From Mycolicibacterium aubagnense (GTDB taxonomy: Bacteria > Actinomycetota > Actinomycetes > Mycobacteriales > Mycobacteriaceae), in NCBI RefSeq assembly GCF_010730955.1, contig NZ_AP022577.1, positions 5,208,001-5,272,000 on the forward strand: DNA of 64,000 bases, written 5' to 3'. Below are positions 55,387 to 64,000 of this stretch, in pieces (the first letter of the stretch is position 1; each line of letters opens with the position of its first letter). Both the position numbers and the translations under genes were made by a program. The notes below the pieces were generated by a model that saw only the letters and a program-made list of their open reading frames with translations, was not told the origin of the DNA and ran no database searches.

Positions 55387-56331
55387 GTGTTTGACAGAAG
55401 CGACCCGCGGGCGGTCGGCTTGGCGCTCGGCTACCTGGCCGACGTGTGCTGGGCCGATCCGCGCCGCGGCCATCCGGTAGCGCTGTTCGGATCGGCGGCC
55501 GCCGCCCTGGAACGGCGTACCTACAGCGACAACCGGCCGGCCGGAGCCGGTCATACCGCGGCACTACTGGTGGGGCTGGGGGCACTGGGCTTCGGTCTGG
55601 AGCGCGCCGCCCGGGGTCCGGTCGCGAAGACATTGGTCACCGCCGCGGCGACCTACACGGTGCTGGGTGGGACGTCGTTAGCGCGTACCGGCGCGGACAT
55701 GGCGGCGCGGCTGGAGCGCGGCGATGTGGCGGCGGCCCGTGAACTGCTGCCGTCGCTGTGCGGCCGGGATCCGTCGGCACTCGACGCGGACGGACTGGCG
55801 CGGGCCGCGCTGGAATCGGTGGCGGAGAACACCTCTGACGCGCAGGTCGCTCCGATCCTGTGGGGCGCCGTCGCTGGGGTACCCGGACTGTTGGTGTACC
55901 GCGGCGCCAACACCCTGGACGCGATGATCGGGCACCTCAACCCGCGCTATCGCCGGTTCGGTTGGGCGGCAGCTCGATTCGACGACGTCCTGAACTATGT
56001 GCCGGCCCGCGTGACGGGGCTGTGTGTGATGGTGGCGTCCCGTCAACCCGGCGCGGCCTGGCGCGCCTGGCGCAGTGACGCACACAAGCACCCGAGCCCC
56101 AATGCCGGTGTGGCGGAAGCGTCATTCGCCGGCGCCCTCGGCGTGCAGCTCGGGGGGCCCACGCAGTACGCGCACCGACTGGAGATGCGGCCGACGCTGG
56201 GCGATGGGCCGGCGCCGGCCGCGGCGGATCTGAAAAGCGCGGTGCGGCTGACTCGCCGGGTTCAGGCGCTGGCGGCGGCCGTTGCGGTAGGCCTCAATGT
56301 TGCTTGCGTTTTCCGTGCGCGAATCGGATGA
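55387..56331 (+). CDS. cobD: Adenosylcobinamide-phosphate synthase
   Basis: A 314-residue membrane enzyme (CobD/CbiB) attaching the aminopropanol linker to adenosylcobyric acid in cobalamin biosynthesis. Typical motifs are [21 protein letters not shown] near the start, [52 protein letters not shown] and [25 protein letters not shown]. It lies beside a cobC-type gene a few kilobases away. It ends with its stop directly against that of the convergent ATPase gene. Confidence 0.95.
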   Translation: MFDRSDPRAVGLALGYLADVCWADPRRGHPVALFGSAAAALERRTYSDNRPAGAGHTAALLVGLGALGFGLERAARGPVAKTLVTAAATYTVLGGTSLARTGADMAARLERGDVAAARELLPSLCGRDPSALDADGLARAALESVAENTSDAQVAPILWGAVAGVPGLLVYRGANTLDAMIGHLNPRYRRFGWAAARFDDVLNYVPARVTGLCVMVASRQPGAAWRAWRSDAHKHPSPNAGVAEASFAGALGVQLGGPTQYAHRLEMRPTLGDGPAPAAADLKSAVRLTRRVQALAAAVAVGLNVACVFRARIG

Positions 56332-57367
56332 CTACATCAGGCCCAAGGGATCTACGCGGTCACCCGGCGCGTCGGCACCCGGAGACATAGCAGCCTTGTC
56401 CAGCTCCCTCCGGATGACGGCCTGGGCGGCCGGGGGCAGGGTGTGCAGGATCGAACGCACCCGAGCCTGACGACGCGCCACCGCCCGACGCACCGGCATC
56501 CCCGGGGTCACCTCGATCTGCGGCGGCACCCCCTCGATCTCCTCGACACCACCATCGGGATGACCCGCATCGACCTCCGCCTGCTCCGCGACCGCGGTCG
56601 CGCTGTCCTTCTCCTCGGACATCCCGATCGGGCCGATACGACGACCGCAGAGGAACTGTTTGACCGCCGGCTCCTCACTGGTCAGCAGCACCTCGCGGGG
56701 CCCGAACATGACCAGGTGCTTGCGGTAGAACATGCCGATGTTGTCCGGCACCGTACGCACCACATTGATGTTGTGCGTCACGATCAGGACCGTGGCGTCG
56801 ATCTGGGCGTTGATGTCGATCAACAACTGCGACAGATAGGCGGTACGCACCGGGTCCAGACCCGAGTCCGGCTCGTCGACCTGGATGATCTGCGGGTCCA
56901 ACACCAGGGCGCGAGCCAGGCCGGCACGCTTGCGCATACCACCGGAAATCTCACCCGGGAACTTGTTCCCGTCGTCGGGCATACCCACGATCGCGAGCTT
57001 TTCCATGACGATCTTGCGGATCTCGGACTCGGACTTCTTAGTGTGCTCGCGCAGCGGGAAGGCCGTGTTGTCGTAGATGGTCATCGAGCCGAACAGCGCG
57101 CCGTCCTGGAACATCACCCCGAACAGCCGGCGGATCTCGTAGAGCTCCCGATCCGAACACTCGAGGACGTTGGTGCCGTCGATCACGATCGAGCCGCGCT
57201 CCGGGCGCAGCAAACCGATCAACGACTTCAAGAACACCGACTTACCGGTACCGGACGGGCCCAGCAGCACACTGACCTCACCGGCGGGAATGGTCAGCGT
57301 GACGTCTTCCCACGGTTGCGGAACCAAAGGACATACTCAGCCCGGACACATCAATTTGGAGACCCAT
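56332..57367 (-). CDS. mkl: Mkl/MceG-type ABC ATPase, frame break near 57313
   Basis: About 345 residues. Walker A is GPSGTGKS, the signature SGGMRKRAGLARALV and Walker B IIQVDEPDSGLD. A C-terminal extension of about 100 residues (FLCGRRIGPIGMSEEKD..., ARVRSILHTLPPAAQAVIRRELDKA) is typical of Mkl (Rv0655), the ATPase energising Mce lipid importers. ATG 57367 follows GGGAGG; the chain MGLQIDVSGLSMSFGSATV then needs two bases (TG restored in GTGTGG) near 57313 to reach WEDVTLTIPAGE. In M. tuberculosis mkl is not located next to cobD. Confidence 0.85.
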
Positions 57368-57662
57368 GGTGATCGCCTCCCAAAGAGCGTCGTCGAGATG
57401 TCGTGCACCAGCGGAACCGCGCGCCGTGGCGCGACAGGTCCTACGTGCGACTGGCTGTTCAAGCCGTCTCCGCCCGATCGGGCAAAGATGGCCGGTGCCG
57501 CCGACTTCGCGATCTCGCGGACGCCGCGACCGGTACCGCCGAGCTCACGAATGCGCCCAGCGATTGTCCAGCCGATAACTTCGGAATTTACGCTCAGGAA
57601 ATCCCTGGTGCGCTGCTTTCGCAGTTTGTGGTCTGGTCTACCGCGCCCCGGGTCCGGGAAAG
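57368..57662. other. Intergenic region between mkl-type gene and SURF1 gene
   Basis: A 295-base stretch with no supported gene, clear hairpin or repeat. It contains the ribosome site of the ATPase gene at its left edge and must hold its promoter. Confidence 0.5.
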
Positions 57663-58508
57663 CTAGCGCCGCCGGCCGTAGCGGTCGGCGAGTTTCTCCT
57701 CGGCCGTGCGCGGTGTGGCGGGCTCGTCGGGATCAGGACCGCCGGATGTTTCTGGGCCGGAACCGGATTGGGCCTTCTCCAGCCTGCGCTGCCGGATCTC
57801 GGCCACCACGAAGTAGCCCAGGCCGATGGGCGCCACGATCCCGAACGCAATCCATTGGATGCCGTACGACAGGAACGGACCCGCATCCAGATGGGGAAGC
57901 GCGATCACGCCGAGACCGCCCGGCTGGCCGTCCACCAGCTGCAGGTAATCGCCGGTCAGCGGGACCCCGGTCACCTGTGAGATCTGGGTCAGGTTGATCG
58001 AGTACACCTGCCGGATGCCGTTCTGCGTGAACGGCTCCTTACCCGCCATGAGCGGTTCGGAGTCCCGCAGCCGCCCGATGATCGTGACGGTGCCCGGCGG
58101 CGGCGCCGCGAAAGGTGGCACCCCTTCGCCGGCCTTGATGTACCCGCGGTTGACGAGCACCGTGGGGCCGCCGTCGACCGCGAACGGCGTCAGCACCTCG
58201 TAGGACGGGTCACCGTCGTCGGTCCGCAGTCGGACCAGCACCTCGCCCTCCGGGCGGTAGTGGCCCGTGGCCGTCAGCCGTCGCCACTGCGCGTCCGGTG
58301 CCGACGAATCCTGGTGCGGCAGAACCGAAGTCAGGGGCACGGGTTCGGTGTTCAGTGACGACGCGATCTGGTTGTTCTCCCGGGAGGTACGGGTGTTCTT
58401 ACCCAGCTGCCACGGCGCGAGCACGGTGAAACACAGATAGGCGAACGCGATCACCACGACGAACAGCGCCAGCCACTGCGGCCGGAAGAGAAACGCGAAG
58501 CGGCGCAT
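57663..58508 (-). CDS. SURF1 family protein (Rv2235-like)
   Basis: A 281-residue membrane protein with helices near residues 12-31 and 220-240 and a periplasmic domain between them (WRRLTATGHYRPEGEVLVRLR; TVLVNRGYI). SURF1 proteins aid assembly of haem-copper cytochrome c oxidase, probably by haem a handling. A charged, Pro/Glu-rich cytoplasmic tail follows the second helix. Its start shares one base with the ptpA stop (TGATG), placing it in the ptkA-ptpA-SURF1 transcript. Confidence 0.9.
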   Translation of the reverse strand: MRRFAFLFRPQWLALFVVVIAFAYLCFTVLAPWQLGKNTRTSRENNQIASSLNTEPVPLTSVLPHQDSSAPDAQWRRLTATGHYRPEGEVLVRLRTDDGDPSYEVLTPFAVDGGPTVLVNRGYIKAGEGVPPFAAPPPGTVTIIGRLRDSEPLMAGKEPFTQNGIRQVYSINLTQISQVTGVPLTGDYLQLVDGQPGGLGVIALPHLDAGPFLSYGIQWIAFGIVAPIGLGYFVVAEIRQRRLEKAQSGSGPETSGGPDPDEPATPRTAEEKLADRYGRRR

Positions 58509-58984
58509 CAGTCGCCTCGTTCCGCCAGCTGCTTGTCGACCCAGTCGTGCAGACCCGGCAGCGAGGCCTCGATCACCACGAAGGTCTCCTCGAAGTCGTC
58601 GATGCTGCCGTAGTACGGGTCCTCGACGTCGAGCGCGTGGGCGCCCGAACGTGGGTCGAACGAGCGCATCATGCGGACCCGGTCCGGGTCGGCGCCCAGA
58701 TCACCCAGGATGCGGGTGTGGTTGCGCCCCATGGCGACGACCATGTCGGCGGCCAAATGGTCGGCATCGATGGCCGCGGCGGCGTGCGCGGTGGGGTAGC
58801 CGTGCGCGCGCAGCACCCGCTCGGCCCGGCTGTCGGCAGGGTCACCCGCATGCCAGCCGCCGGTGCCGGCGCTGGTCACCCGGACCAGGTGGGCCAGCCC
58901 GCGCTCGCTGATCTGGTGGGCGAACATCTTCTCGGCCATCGGGGACCGGCAGATGTTGCCCGAACAGATGAACGTCACGTGCAC
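58508..58984 (-). CDS. ptpA: Low-molecular-weight protein tyrosine phosphatase
   Basis: A 158-residue phosphatase. The P-loop is CSGNICRS with nucleophile Cys7 and Arg13. The general acid Asp is in DVEDPYYG near residue 124. MRSFDPRSGAHALDVEDPYYG closely matches mycobacterial PtpA (Rv2234), a phosphatase that interferes with phagosome maturation in M. tuberculosis. GTG 58984 is chosen. It sits between ptkA and SURF1. Confidence 0.93.
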   Translation of the reverse strand: MHVTFICSGNICRSPMAEKMFAHQISERGLAHLVRVTSAGTGGWHAGDPADSRAERVLRAHGYPTAHAAAAIDADHLAADMVVAMGRNHTRILGDLGADPDRVRMMRSFDPRSGAHALDVEDPYYGSIDDFEETFVVIEASLPGLHDWVDKQLAERGD

Positions 58985-59024
58985 GGACTGGGTCTGAATC
59001 CCGGGTCGCTCCGCTCCTGCGCTC

Positions 59025-59678
59025 CTAGACACCCAGCACCTCCCGTAGCTCATCGACGGTGGCGACGCGCCGGACTGTCGAGTCCTCAGTGAAGTCGGCC
59101 GCGCCGTAACCCCAGTCGACGACGACGGTGTCGATGCCGTGATGCGCCGCGCCGTGGACGTCATGCGACCGGTCACCGACCATCAGGACCCGTTCGGGCA
59201 CCGGGGCCAGCTGGGCCAGCGCGTGCGCGACGACGTCGGCCTTGGCCGAGCGGACGCCGTCGATGCTGGCGCCGGCGACGACCTCGAAGTGTTCGTCGAT
59301 ACCGAAGTGCTCGACGATGCGCTGTGCCGTCGGCTCGGCCTTCGACGTCGCGACGGCCAGACGTACCCCGGCGGCCCGCAGGTCGGCCAGCAGGTCTTCG
59401 ATGCCGTCGAACATGCGGTTCATGGACCAGCCGCGGGTGGTGTAGTCGGCACGGTAGGCGGCGATGGCGTCGTCGGCCTTCTCGCCCAGGCCCAGCGAGC
59501 CCAGCGTCACATGCATCGGCGGGCCGACGATCTTTCTGGCCAAGTCGTCGTCGGGCAGTGCGCCACACATCTGGGCGGCGCCGATCGAGTCGAGCGCGTG
59601 GCGGAAGCTGGCGACGATGCCCGCGGCGGAGTCGGTCAGCGTCCCGTCGAGGTCGAATAGCACCAACTGCGGGGTCAC
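59025..59678 (-). CDS. ptkA: HAD-superfamily phosphatase/tyrosine kinase PtkA homologue
   Basis: A 217-residue HAD protein with FDLDGTL (Asp9, Asp11) at the N-terminus, AVATSK as motif II, and MVGDRSHD as motifs III/IV. The position before ptpA corresponds to Rv2232 (PtkA), reported to phosphorylate PtpA. The M. tuberculosis protein has an additional disordered N-terminal domain of about 70 residues that is absent here, so phosphatase rather than kinase activity cannot be ruled out. Confidence 0.88.
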   Translation of the reverse strand: MTPQLVLFDLDGTLTDSAAGIVASFRHALDSIGAAQMCGALPDDDLARKIVGPPMHVTLGSLGLGEKADDAIAAYRADYTTRGWSMNRMFDGIEDLLADLRAAGVRLAVATSKAEPTAQRIVEHFGIDEHFEVVAGASIDGVRSAKADVVAHALAQLAPVPERVLMVGDRSHDVHGAAHHGIDTVVVDWGYGAADFTEDSTVRRVATVDELREVLGV

Positions 59679-59733
59679 GGTGTCATTGTCCCTGATGTGT
59701 CTGGGCGCCTGCGCCGCGCATTAGGGTCTACCT

Positions 59734-60744
59734 GTGGAACCCGGGGCGCGCTATCACGGCGATCAGGCTGTGACCCCCGGCATGCTCGACTTCGCGGTGA
59801 ACGTCCGTGGCGCCGGCCCGGCCTCGTGGCTGGCCGCCCGGCTCGCCGTCCGGCTGGCGGATCTGGGTAGCTACCCGACCTCTTCAGATGTGGACGCGGC
59901 CCGCGCGGCCGTGGCGGCTCGACATGGCCGTGACCTGGGCGAAGTGGCGCTGCTCGCAGGTGGCGCCGAGGGGTTCGCGCTGCTGCCGCTGCTGCAGCCA
60001 CGCCTGGCGGCGCTCATCGCGCCGTCGTTCACCGAACCCGAGGCTGTGTTCGACGCCGCGGGCGTACCGGTCACACAGGTGGTGCTGGAGGCGCCGTATC
60101 GGCTCGCCGGTGCCACGGTGCCGTCCGACGCCGACCTCGTGATTGTGGGCAATCCCACCAATCCGACCGGCGTCCTGCACCGCCGAGACGAGATCCTGGC
60201 GCTGCGGGCGCCTGGGCGCATCCTGGTTGTCGACGAGGCTTTCGCCGACGCGGTCCCCGGAGAACCGGAGTCACTGGCCGGCCAGGCGCTGTCCGACGTC
60301 GTGGTGCTGCGGAGCCTGACCAAGACCTGGTCGCTGGCCGGGCTGCGGGTCGGCTACGCGCTGGGCGCGCCCGATGTTCTGACCCGCCTGACCGCACAAC
60401 GCCCGCACTGGCCGCTGGGCACCCTGCAGCTCGAGGCGCTGAAGGCCTGCAGCGAGCCGGCCGCGGTGGCGGAAGCCGAGGCTGGGGCACAGCGGCTGGC
60501 CGCGCTGCGCGCCGAGATGGCGGCGGGTTTGTCGGCGGCCGGGTTTCCCGTGGTCGAGGGCGTCGCGCCGTTCGTCCTGTTCTCGGTGCCGGATGCTGAG
60601 CTCGCCCGGAAGCACCTGGCGGAGAAGGGAATTGCGGTGCGCCGCTGCGACACGTTCTTCGGGCTGCCCGACGGCCACCTGCGCGCGGCGGTCCGCCCGG
60701 AGTGGCCGGTCCTGGTCGAGGCGCTACAGGAGGTGCTCTGGTGA
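59734..60744 (+). CDS. cobC: Threonine-phosphate decarboxylase / class I-II aminotransferase
   Basis: A 336-residue PLP enzyme. [12 protein letters not shown] is the N-terminal cobC-type motif, GNPTNPTG binds the cofactor, Asp is in LVVDEAFAD, and the Schiff-base Lys is in [18 protein letters not shown]. It corresponds to Rv2231c and supplies aminopropanol phosphate for cobalamin, consistent with cobD nearby. It overlaps the following gene by 4 bases (GTGA). Confidence 0.9.
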   Translation: MEPGARYHGDQAVTPGMLDFAVNVRGAGPASWLAARLAVRLADLGSYPTSSDVDAARAAVAARHGRDLGEVALLAGGAEGFALLPLLQPRLAALIAPSFTEPEAVFDAAGVPVTQVVLEAPYRLAGATVPSDADLVIVGNPTNPTGVLHRRDEILALRAPGRILVVDEAFADAVPGEPESLAGQALSDVVVLRSLTKTWSLAGLRVGYALGAPDVLTRLTAQRPHWPLGTLQLEALKACSEPAAVAEAEAGAQRLAALRAEMAAGLSAAGFPVVEGVAPFVLFSVPDAELARKHLAEKGIAVRRCDTFFGLPDGHLRAAVRPEWPVLVEALQEVLW

Positions 60745-61865
60745 GTGTGCCGTTGCGTGACGTCATCGCGGCGCTGGACCGCGCGTACCCGCCGGCGCTC
60801 GCGCACAGTTGGGACTCGGTGGGGCTGGTGTGCGGTGACCCGTTGGAGGACGTGGAATCGGTGACCGTCGCGGTCGACGCGACCGCGGCCGTGGCGGCCT
60901 CGGTGCCCGACGGCGGGCTGCTGCTGGCACACCATCCGCTGCTGCTGCGCGGGGTCGACACCGTGGCTGCCGACACCGGCAAGGGCGCGCTGATCCACTC
61001 GCTGATCCGCCGCGGCGCAGCGCTGTTCAGCGCACACACGAATGCCGACGCGGCAGCACCGGGAGTGTCGGACGCCCTGGCCGAGGCGCTGGGCCTGCAG
61101 GTCGAGGAGGTGCTCGACCCTGCCGAGGCGCGTGCTGACCTGGACAAATGGGTTCTCTTCGTGCCCCATGCGAACGCCGACGCAGTCCGGGACGCGATGT
61201 TCGCCGCCGGTGGCGGGCAGATCGGCGACTACTCGCACTGCAGCTGGGCCACCATGGGTGTCGGCCAGTTCCTGCCGAACGAGGGCGCGACGCCGGCCAT
61301 CGGCATCGTCGGTGCCATCGAGCAGGTGGCCGAAGACCGGGTCGAGGTGATCGCGCCGTCCCGGCTGCGGCGTGCGGTGCTGACGGCGATGCGCGCGGCC
61401 CACCCGTACGAGGAGCCGGCGTTCGACGTCCTCACCTTGGCGCCACTGCCATCGGATGTCGGGATCGGCCGCATCTGCTCGTTGCCGGCGCCGGAACCGC
61501 TGTCGGCCTTCGCTTCTCGCGTTGCGCGTGGCTTGCCAACCACATCGTGGGGGGTGCGGGCCTCGGGTGATCCGGACGCGATGGTGTCGCGGGTTGCGGT
61601 CTGTGGGGGCGCGGGTGACTCGCTGCTGGACACGGTGACCCGCGCCGGCGTCGACGTCTACGTGACGTCCGATCTGCGCCACCATCCGGCCGACGAGCAC
61701 CGCCGCGCATCGGACGTGGCGCTGGTCGACGTGGCGCATTGGGCCAGTGAATTTCCGTGGTGCGAGCAGGCCGCCGGGGCCTTGCGTGCACAATTCGGTG
61801 ATGCGTTGCCGGTGCGGGTCAGCCAGATCCGCACCGACCCCTGGAACGTCGAGATAACCTGCTGA
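60741..61865 (+). CDS. Nif3-like dinuclear metal-centre protein (Rv2230c-like)
   Basis: A 374-residue protein of the Nif3/DUF34 family. Metal ligands are visible in [37 protein letters not shown] near the N-terminus, and in HHPADEHRR and DVAHWASEF near the C-terminus. A middle PII-like insert is present, as in the long Nif3 forms. GTG 60741 has AGGAGG 7 bases upstream. The family may hydrolyse damaged nucleotide cofactors; the exact role is unknown. Confidence 0.9.
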   Translation: MSVPLRDVIAALDRAYPPALAHSWDSVGLVCGDPLEDVESVTVAVDATAAVAASVPDGGLLLAHHPLLLRGVDTVAADTGKGALIHSLIRRGAALFSAHTNADAAAPGVSDALAEALGLQVEEVLDPAEARADLDKWVLFVPHANADAVRDAMFAAGGGQIGDYSHCSWATMGVGQFLPNEGATPAIGIVGAIEQVAEDRVEVIAPSRLRRAVLTAMRAAHPYEEPAFDVLTLAPLPSDVGIGRICSLPAPEPLSAFASRVARGLPTTSWGVRASGDPDAMVSRVAVCGGAGDSLLDTVTRAGVDVYVTSDLRHHPADEHRRASDVALVDVAHWASEFPWCEQAAGALRAQFGDALPVRVSQIRTDPWNVEITC

Positions 61866-61876
61866 GAGACGTGAAC

Positions 61877-62629
61877 ATGAAAGCTGAAGTGTCGCAACAA
61901 CGTTTGTTGCTCGAGGTGGCCGAAGTGGACGCCGCGCTGACCCGTTTGGCGCACCGGTCGACGCATCTGGTCGAGCAGCAGCGCTTCGACGCCGTGCAGG
62001 CCGAGCACCGCGAAGCCAACGACCGGCTGGCGGCGCTGAGCATCGCCGTCGAAGATCTGGACGCGCAGGTGGCCAAGTTCGAGTCCGAGATCGACGCGGT
62101 TCGCCAGCGCGAGACCCGTGACCAGAAGCTGATGGACAGCGGTTCGGTCGGTGCCAAGCAGGTGGCCGAGCTGCAACACGAGCTGGAGACACTGCAGCGC
62201 CGGCAGGCCGCGCTCGAGGAGCAGCAGCTGGAGATCATGGAGCGCCGCGAAGAACTTCAGGCCGAGCAGGCCGAGGAGCTCGCGCTGATCGACGCGCTGC
62301 AGGGTGATCTGACCTCGGCGCAGGTGGAGCGCGACAACGCACTCGTGTCCATCGACGAGTCCCGCAAGGTGGCGGCCGACCGCCGCGTGGCGCTGTTGGG
62401 CTCGGTGGCCCCGGAGCTCGCCGAGATGTACGAGAAGCAGCGCAAGCAGGGCGGCGCCGGCGCCGGGTTGCTGCAGGGCAGCCGGTGCGGAGCCTGCCGC
62501 ATCGACCTGGATCGCGGTGAGCTGTCCCGGATTTCCGCGGCCGCTCCCGACGACGTGCTGCGTTGTCCCGAGTGTGGGGTGATTCTGGTGCGGGTCAAGG
62601 ACTTCCGCGCCGGGACCGGAGATCTGTGA
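61877..62629 (+). CDS. Coiled-coil zinc-ribbon protein (Rv2229c-like)
   Basis: About 250 residues. Residues 1 to about 190 form a long coiled coil. The C-terminal zinc ribbon has CGAC and CPEC pairs, giving a four-cysteine site. The family lies widely next to Nif3 and RNase H genes in actinobacteria and may act on nucleic acids. ATG 61877 or GTG 61871 begins it, shortly after the Nif3 stop; the RNase H gene starts 11 bases after its own stop. Confidence 0.88.
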   Translation: MKAEVSQQRLLLEVAEVDAALTRLAHRSTHLVEQQRFDAVQAEHREANDRLAALSIAVEDLDAQVAKFESEIDAVRQRETRDQKLMDSGSVGAKQVAELQHELETLQRRQAALEEQQLEIMERREELQAEQAEELALIDALQGDLTSAQVERDNALVSIDESRKVAADRRVALLGSVAPELAEMYEKQRKQGGAGAGLLQGSRCGACRIDLDRGELSRISAAAPDDVLRCPECGVILVRVKDFRAGTGDL

Positions 62630-62639
62630 GCGCGGGTCT

Positions 62640-63731
62640 GTGAAAGTTCTGGTCGAAGCCGACGGCGGATCGCGCGGCAATCCGGGGCCCGCCGGCTATG
62701 GCGCTGTGGTGTTTTCGGCCGACCGGTCCGAGGTGCTGGCCGAGAGCAGCGCCTCCATCGGAGTGGCGACCAACAACATCGCCGAGTACCGCGGCCTGAT
62801 CGCGGGTCTGGAAGCCGCGGCGGAGTTGGGGGCCGATGACGTTGCGGTGTCCATGGATTCGAAGCTGGTGGTCGAGCAGATGTCCGGCCGCTGGCGGGTC
62901 AAGCATCCGGACCTGATCGTGTTGAACCGGGAGGCGGTGGCGTTGGCCCGGCGGTTCGGGCGGGTGAGCTACACGTGGATTCCGCGAGCGCAGAATTCAC
63001 ATGCCGACCGGCTGGCCAACGAGGCCATGGATGCGGCCGCGGGGCCGCCGGCGACATCGGGTCCCGAACCGAAAGCCGCTGCGGCACAACCGTCGCCACC
63101 GGGCTGGACCGGTGCCGTTGGCGCGCCGACGCGGTTCCTGCTGCTCCGGCACGGGCAGACCGAACTGTCGGTGCATCGCCGGTACTCGGGCCGGGGAAAC
63201 CCTCCGCTGACCGACGTGGGTCGTGAGCAGGCCGCATCGGCCGCCGCGTATATCGCTGGTATCGAAGGAGTCTCAGCGGTGATCAGCTCACCGCTGCAGC
63301 GGGCGCTGGACACCGCGAAGGCGGCCGCGGATGTGCTCGGCCTTGACGTCACCGTGGACGAGGACCTGATCGAGACCGACTTCGGTGCCTGGGAAGGCCT
63401 GACATTCGGCGAGGCGGCGAAACGGGATCCAGAGTTGCACGGCCGCTGGCTGGGGGACACCAGCGTGGCTCCGCCTGGAGGTGAGAGCTTCGACGCGGTG
63501 ACCCACCGGATTCGGCGGGCCCGCAACCGAATCATCGCCGAGCACGGCGCGACGACGGTACTCGTGGTCTCGCATGTCACTCCGATCAAGACAATCCTGC
63601 GGCAGGCGCTCGATGCCGGCCCGGGGATTCTGTACCGGCTGCACCTGGACCTGGCGTCGCTGAGCATCGCCGAATTCTTCGGCGACGGTGGTTCCGCGGT
63701 GCGGTTGGTGAATCAGACCGCCTATCTGTAG
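62640..63731 (+). CDS. Bifunctional RNase H / histidine phosphatase
   Basis: A 363-residue fusion. Residues 1 to about 135 are RNase HI-like: EADGGSRGNPGPAGYGAVV with the first catalytic Asp, Glu in AEYRGLIAGLEAA and Asp in SMDSKLVVEQM. Residues about 165-363 are a histidine phosphatase with LLRHGQTE and a late VVSHVTPIK His. It matches Rv2228c, whose two domains cleave RNA-DNA hybrids and dephosphorylate an alpha-ribazole-type substrate, linking it to the cobalamin genes nearby. The start is GTG 62640. Confidence 0.93.
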   Translation: MKVLVEADGGSRGNPGPAGYGAVVFSADRSEVLAESSASIGVATNNIAEYRGLIAGLEAAAELGADDVAVSMDSKLVVEQMSGRWRVKHPDLIVLNREAVALARRFGRVSYTWIPRAQNSHADRLANEAMDAAAGPPATSGPEPKAAAAQPSPPGWTGAVGAPTRFLLLRHGQTELSVHRRYSGRGNPPLTDVGREQAASAAAYIAGIEGVSAVISSPLQRALDTAKAAADVLGLDVTVDEDLIETDFGAWEGLTFGEAAKRDPELHGRWLGDTSVAPPGGESFDAVTHRIRRARNRIIAEHGATTVLVVSHVTPIKTILRQALDAGPGILYRLHLDLASLSIAEFFGDGGSAVRLVNQTAYL

Positions 63732-63737
63732 GCGGTC
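63716..63737 (+). terminator. Perfect hairpin over the RNase H gene stop codon
   Basis: GACCGCCTA and TAGGCGGTC form perfect 9-base arms around TCTG. The stop codon (63729-63731) lies in the right arm. It marks the end of the cobC-Nif3-zinc ribbon-RNase H operon. Confidence 0.75.
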
Positions 63738-64000
63738 GCCCAAGCCCGGCCGTGGCCGAAAGCAGGTAGCGGAACGCGGTTTGCTGACGCACAGGTTTGT
63801 CGGGTCAGGACAGAGCCGGGCGGGCAGTTCGCTTTTTTTCGTCGGTTGCGGACATAGTTCGCGAGCTGTCGCCCGCGCAGAATCTGCGTAGCAACATTCC
63901 GAACGGTTGTTGAACGCGCATGGATCGCAGCTGGGCAGAGCTGCCGGCGCCGCCGACCCGTTGGCCATGCATGCCATGGAACATGTTGACATCGGTCATG
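63732..64000. other. Window end, no supported gene
   Basis: These 269 bases contain a T-run at 63832-63838 but no clear hairpin next to it, and no confident gene. On the plus strand an open frame begins at ATG 63920 and runs 27 codons to the window edge (MDRSWAELPAPPTRWP...); it may be the start of a gene but has too little sequence to judge. Confidence 0.35.

Noticed and set aside
63805..63999. 64-codon minus-strand open frame at the window end
   Set aside because: No ribosome site, no family resemblance and a composition that could be chance; kept only as unassigned sequence.
63732..64000. RNase P RNA gene at the window end
   Set aside because: A few GAAA and hairpin-like patches suggested a structured RNA, but the conserved RNase P core sequences (GGAAAGTCCGG, ACAGAA near the 3' end) are not present.

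Overview
The window is high-GC actinobacterial DNA and reads as a chromosome segment of a Mycobacteriaceae member. It is probably a fast-growing Mycolicibacterium-type species. The evidence is the FAS-II mycolic acid cluster (mabR, fabD, acpM, kasA, kasB, accD6), mycothiol-linked mscR, MmpS/MmpL, AhpE, PtpA and many mycobacterial-only families (DUF732, DUF3052, DUF3145, DUF5078). Gene order around 45-64 kb follows the M. tuberculosis Rv2241-Rv2228c block, and 28-33 kb follows Rv2252-Rv2249c. No CRISPR array, rRNA gene or replication origin was seen.

Layout. 0-6.6 kb: a membrane-anchored Ag85-like esterase, a large low-complexity surface protein, and a three-gene oxidoreductase/hydrolase run. 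6.7-10.5 kb: mmpS-mmpL-DUF5078 export operon. 10.8-14.5 kb: a DUF732 protein, glycogen phosphorylase and an SDR. 14.5-17.9 kb: a secreted protein and a gluconate module (GntR regulator, kinase, permease) with a perfect palindrome in its control region. 17.9-24.4 kb: a SABATH-type methyltransferase, mscR with a metallo-hydrolase, a serine hydrolase, a purine permease, DUF3145 and DUF4262. 24.4-28.5 kb: an SDR-patatin-flavin monooxygenase operon facing a TetR regulator. 28.5-33.2 kb: dagK, an FAD-linked oxidase, TetR and glpD1. 33.2-35.6 kb: a broken LysR gene beside an intact inverted repeat, an SDR and a RibD-like reductase. 35.7-45.4 kb: accD6-kasB-kasA-acpM-fabD-mabR-aceE, all on the minus strand. 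45.5-47.3 kb: lipoprotein, DUF3052, ahpE and tRNA-Val.

Downstream of tRNA-Val the synteny is interrupted by accessory DNA (about 47.3-54.5 kb). It holds an LLM oxidoreductase with a MarR regulator, and a nitrile hydratase/thiocyanate hydrolase-like operon whose metal-binding subunit gene is split by an IS1081-like (IS256 family) element. It also holds a bicupin lipoprotein and a DUF5666 lipoprotein. The conserved block resumes with an MpaB-like gene, cobD, (an inserted mkl/mceG-type ATPase), SURF1, ptpA, ptkA, cobC, a Nif3-like gene, a zinc-ribbon gene and a bifunctional RNase H/phosphatase.

The most striking property of the window is a cluster of about a dozen reading-frame breaks between 33 and 57.4 kb, nearly all explained by loss or gain of one base in a short homopolymer or of one dinucleotide unit. 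They hit genes that should be indispensable (kasA, aceE) as well as mobile and accessory genes, and they are absent from 0-33 kb and 57.5-64 kb. A local sequence-quality problem is the simplest explanation. Frame-broken genes are typed CDS where I expect the organism to have a working copy and pseudogene where real decay is plausible.
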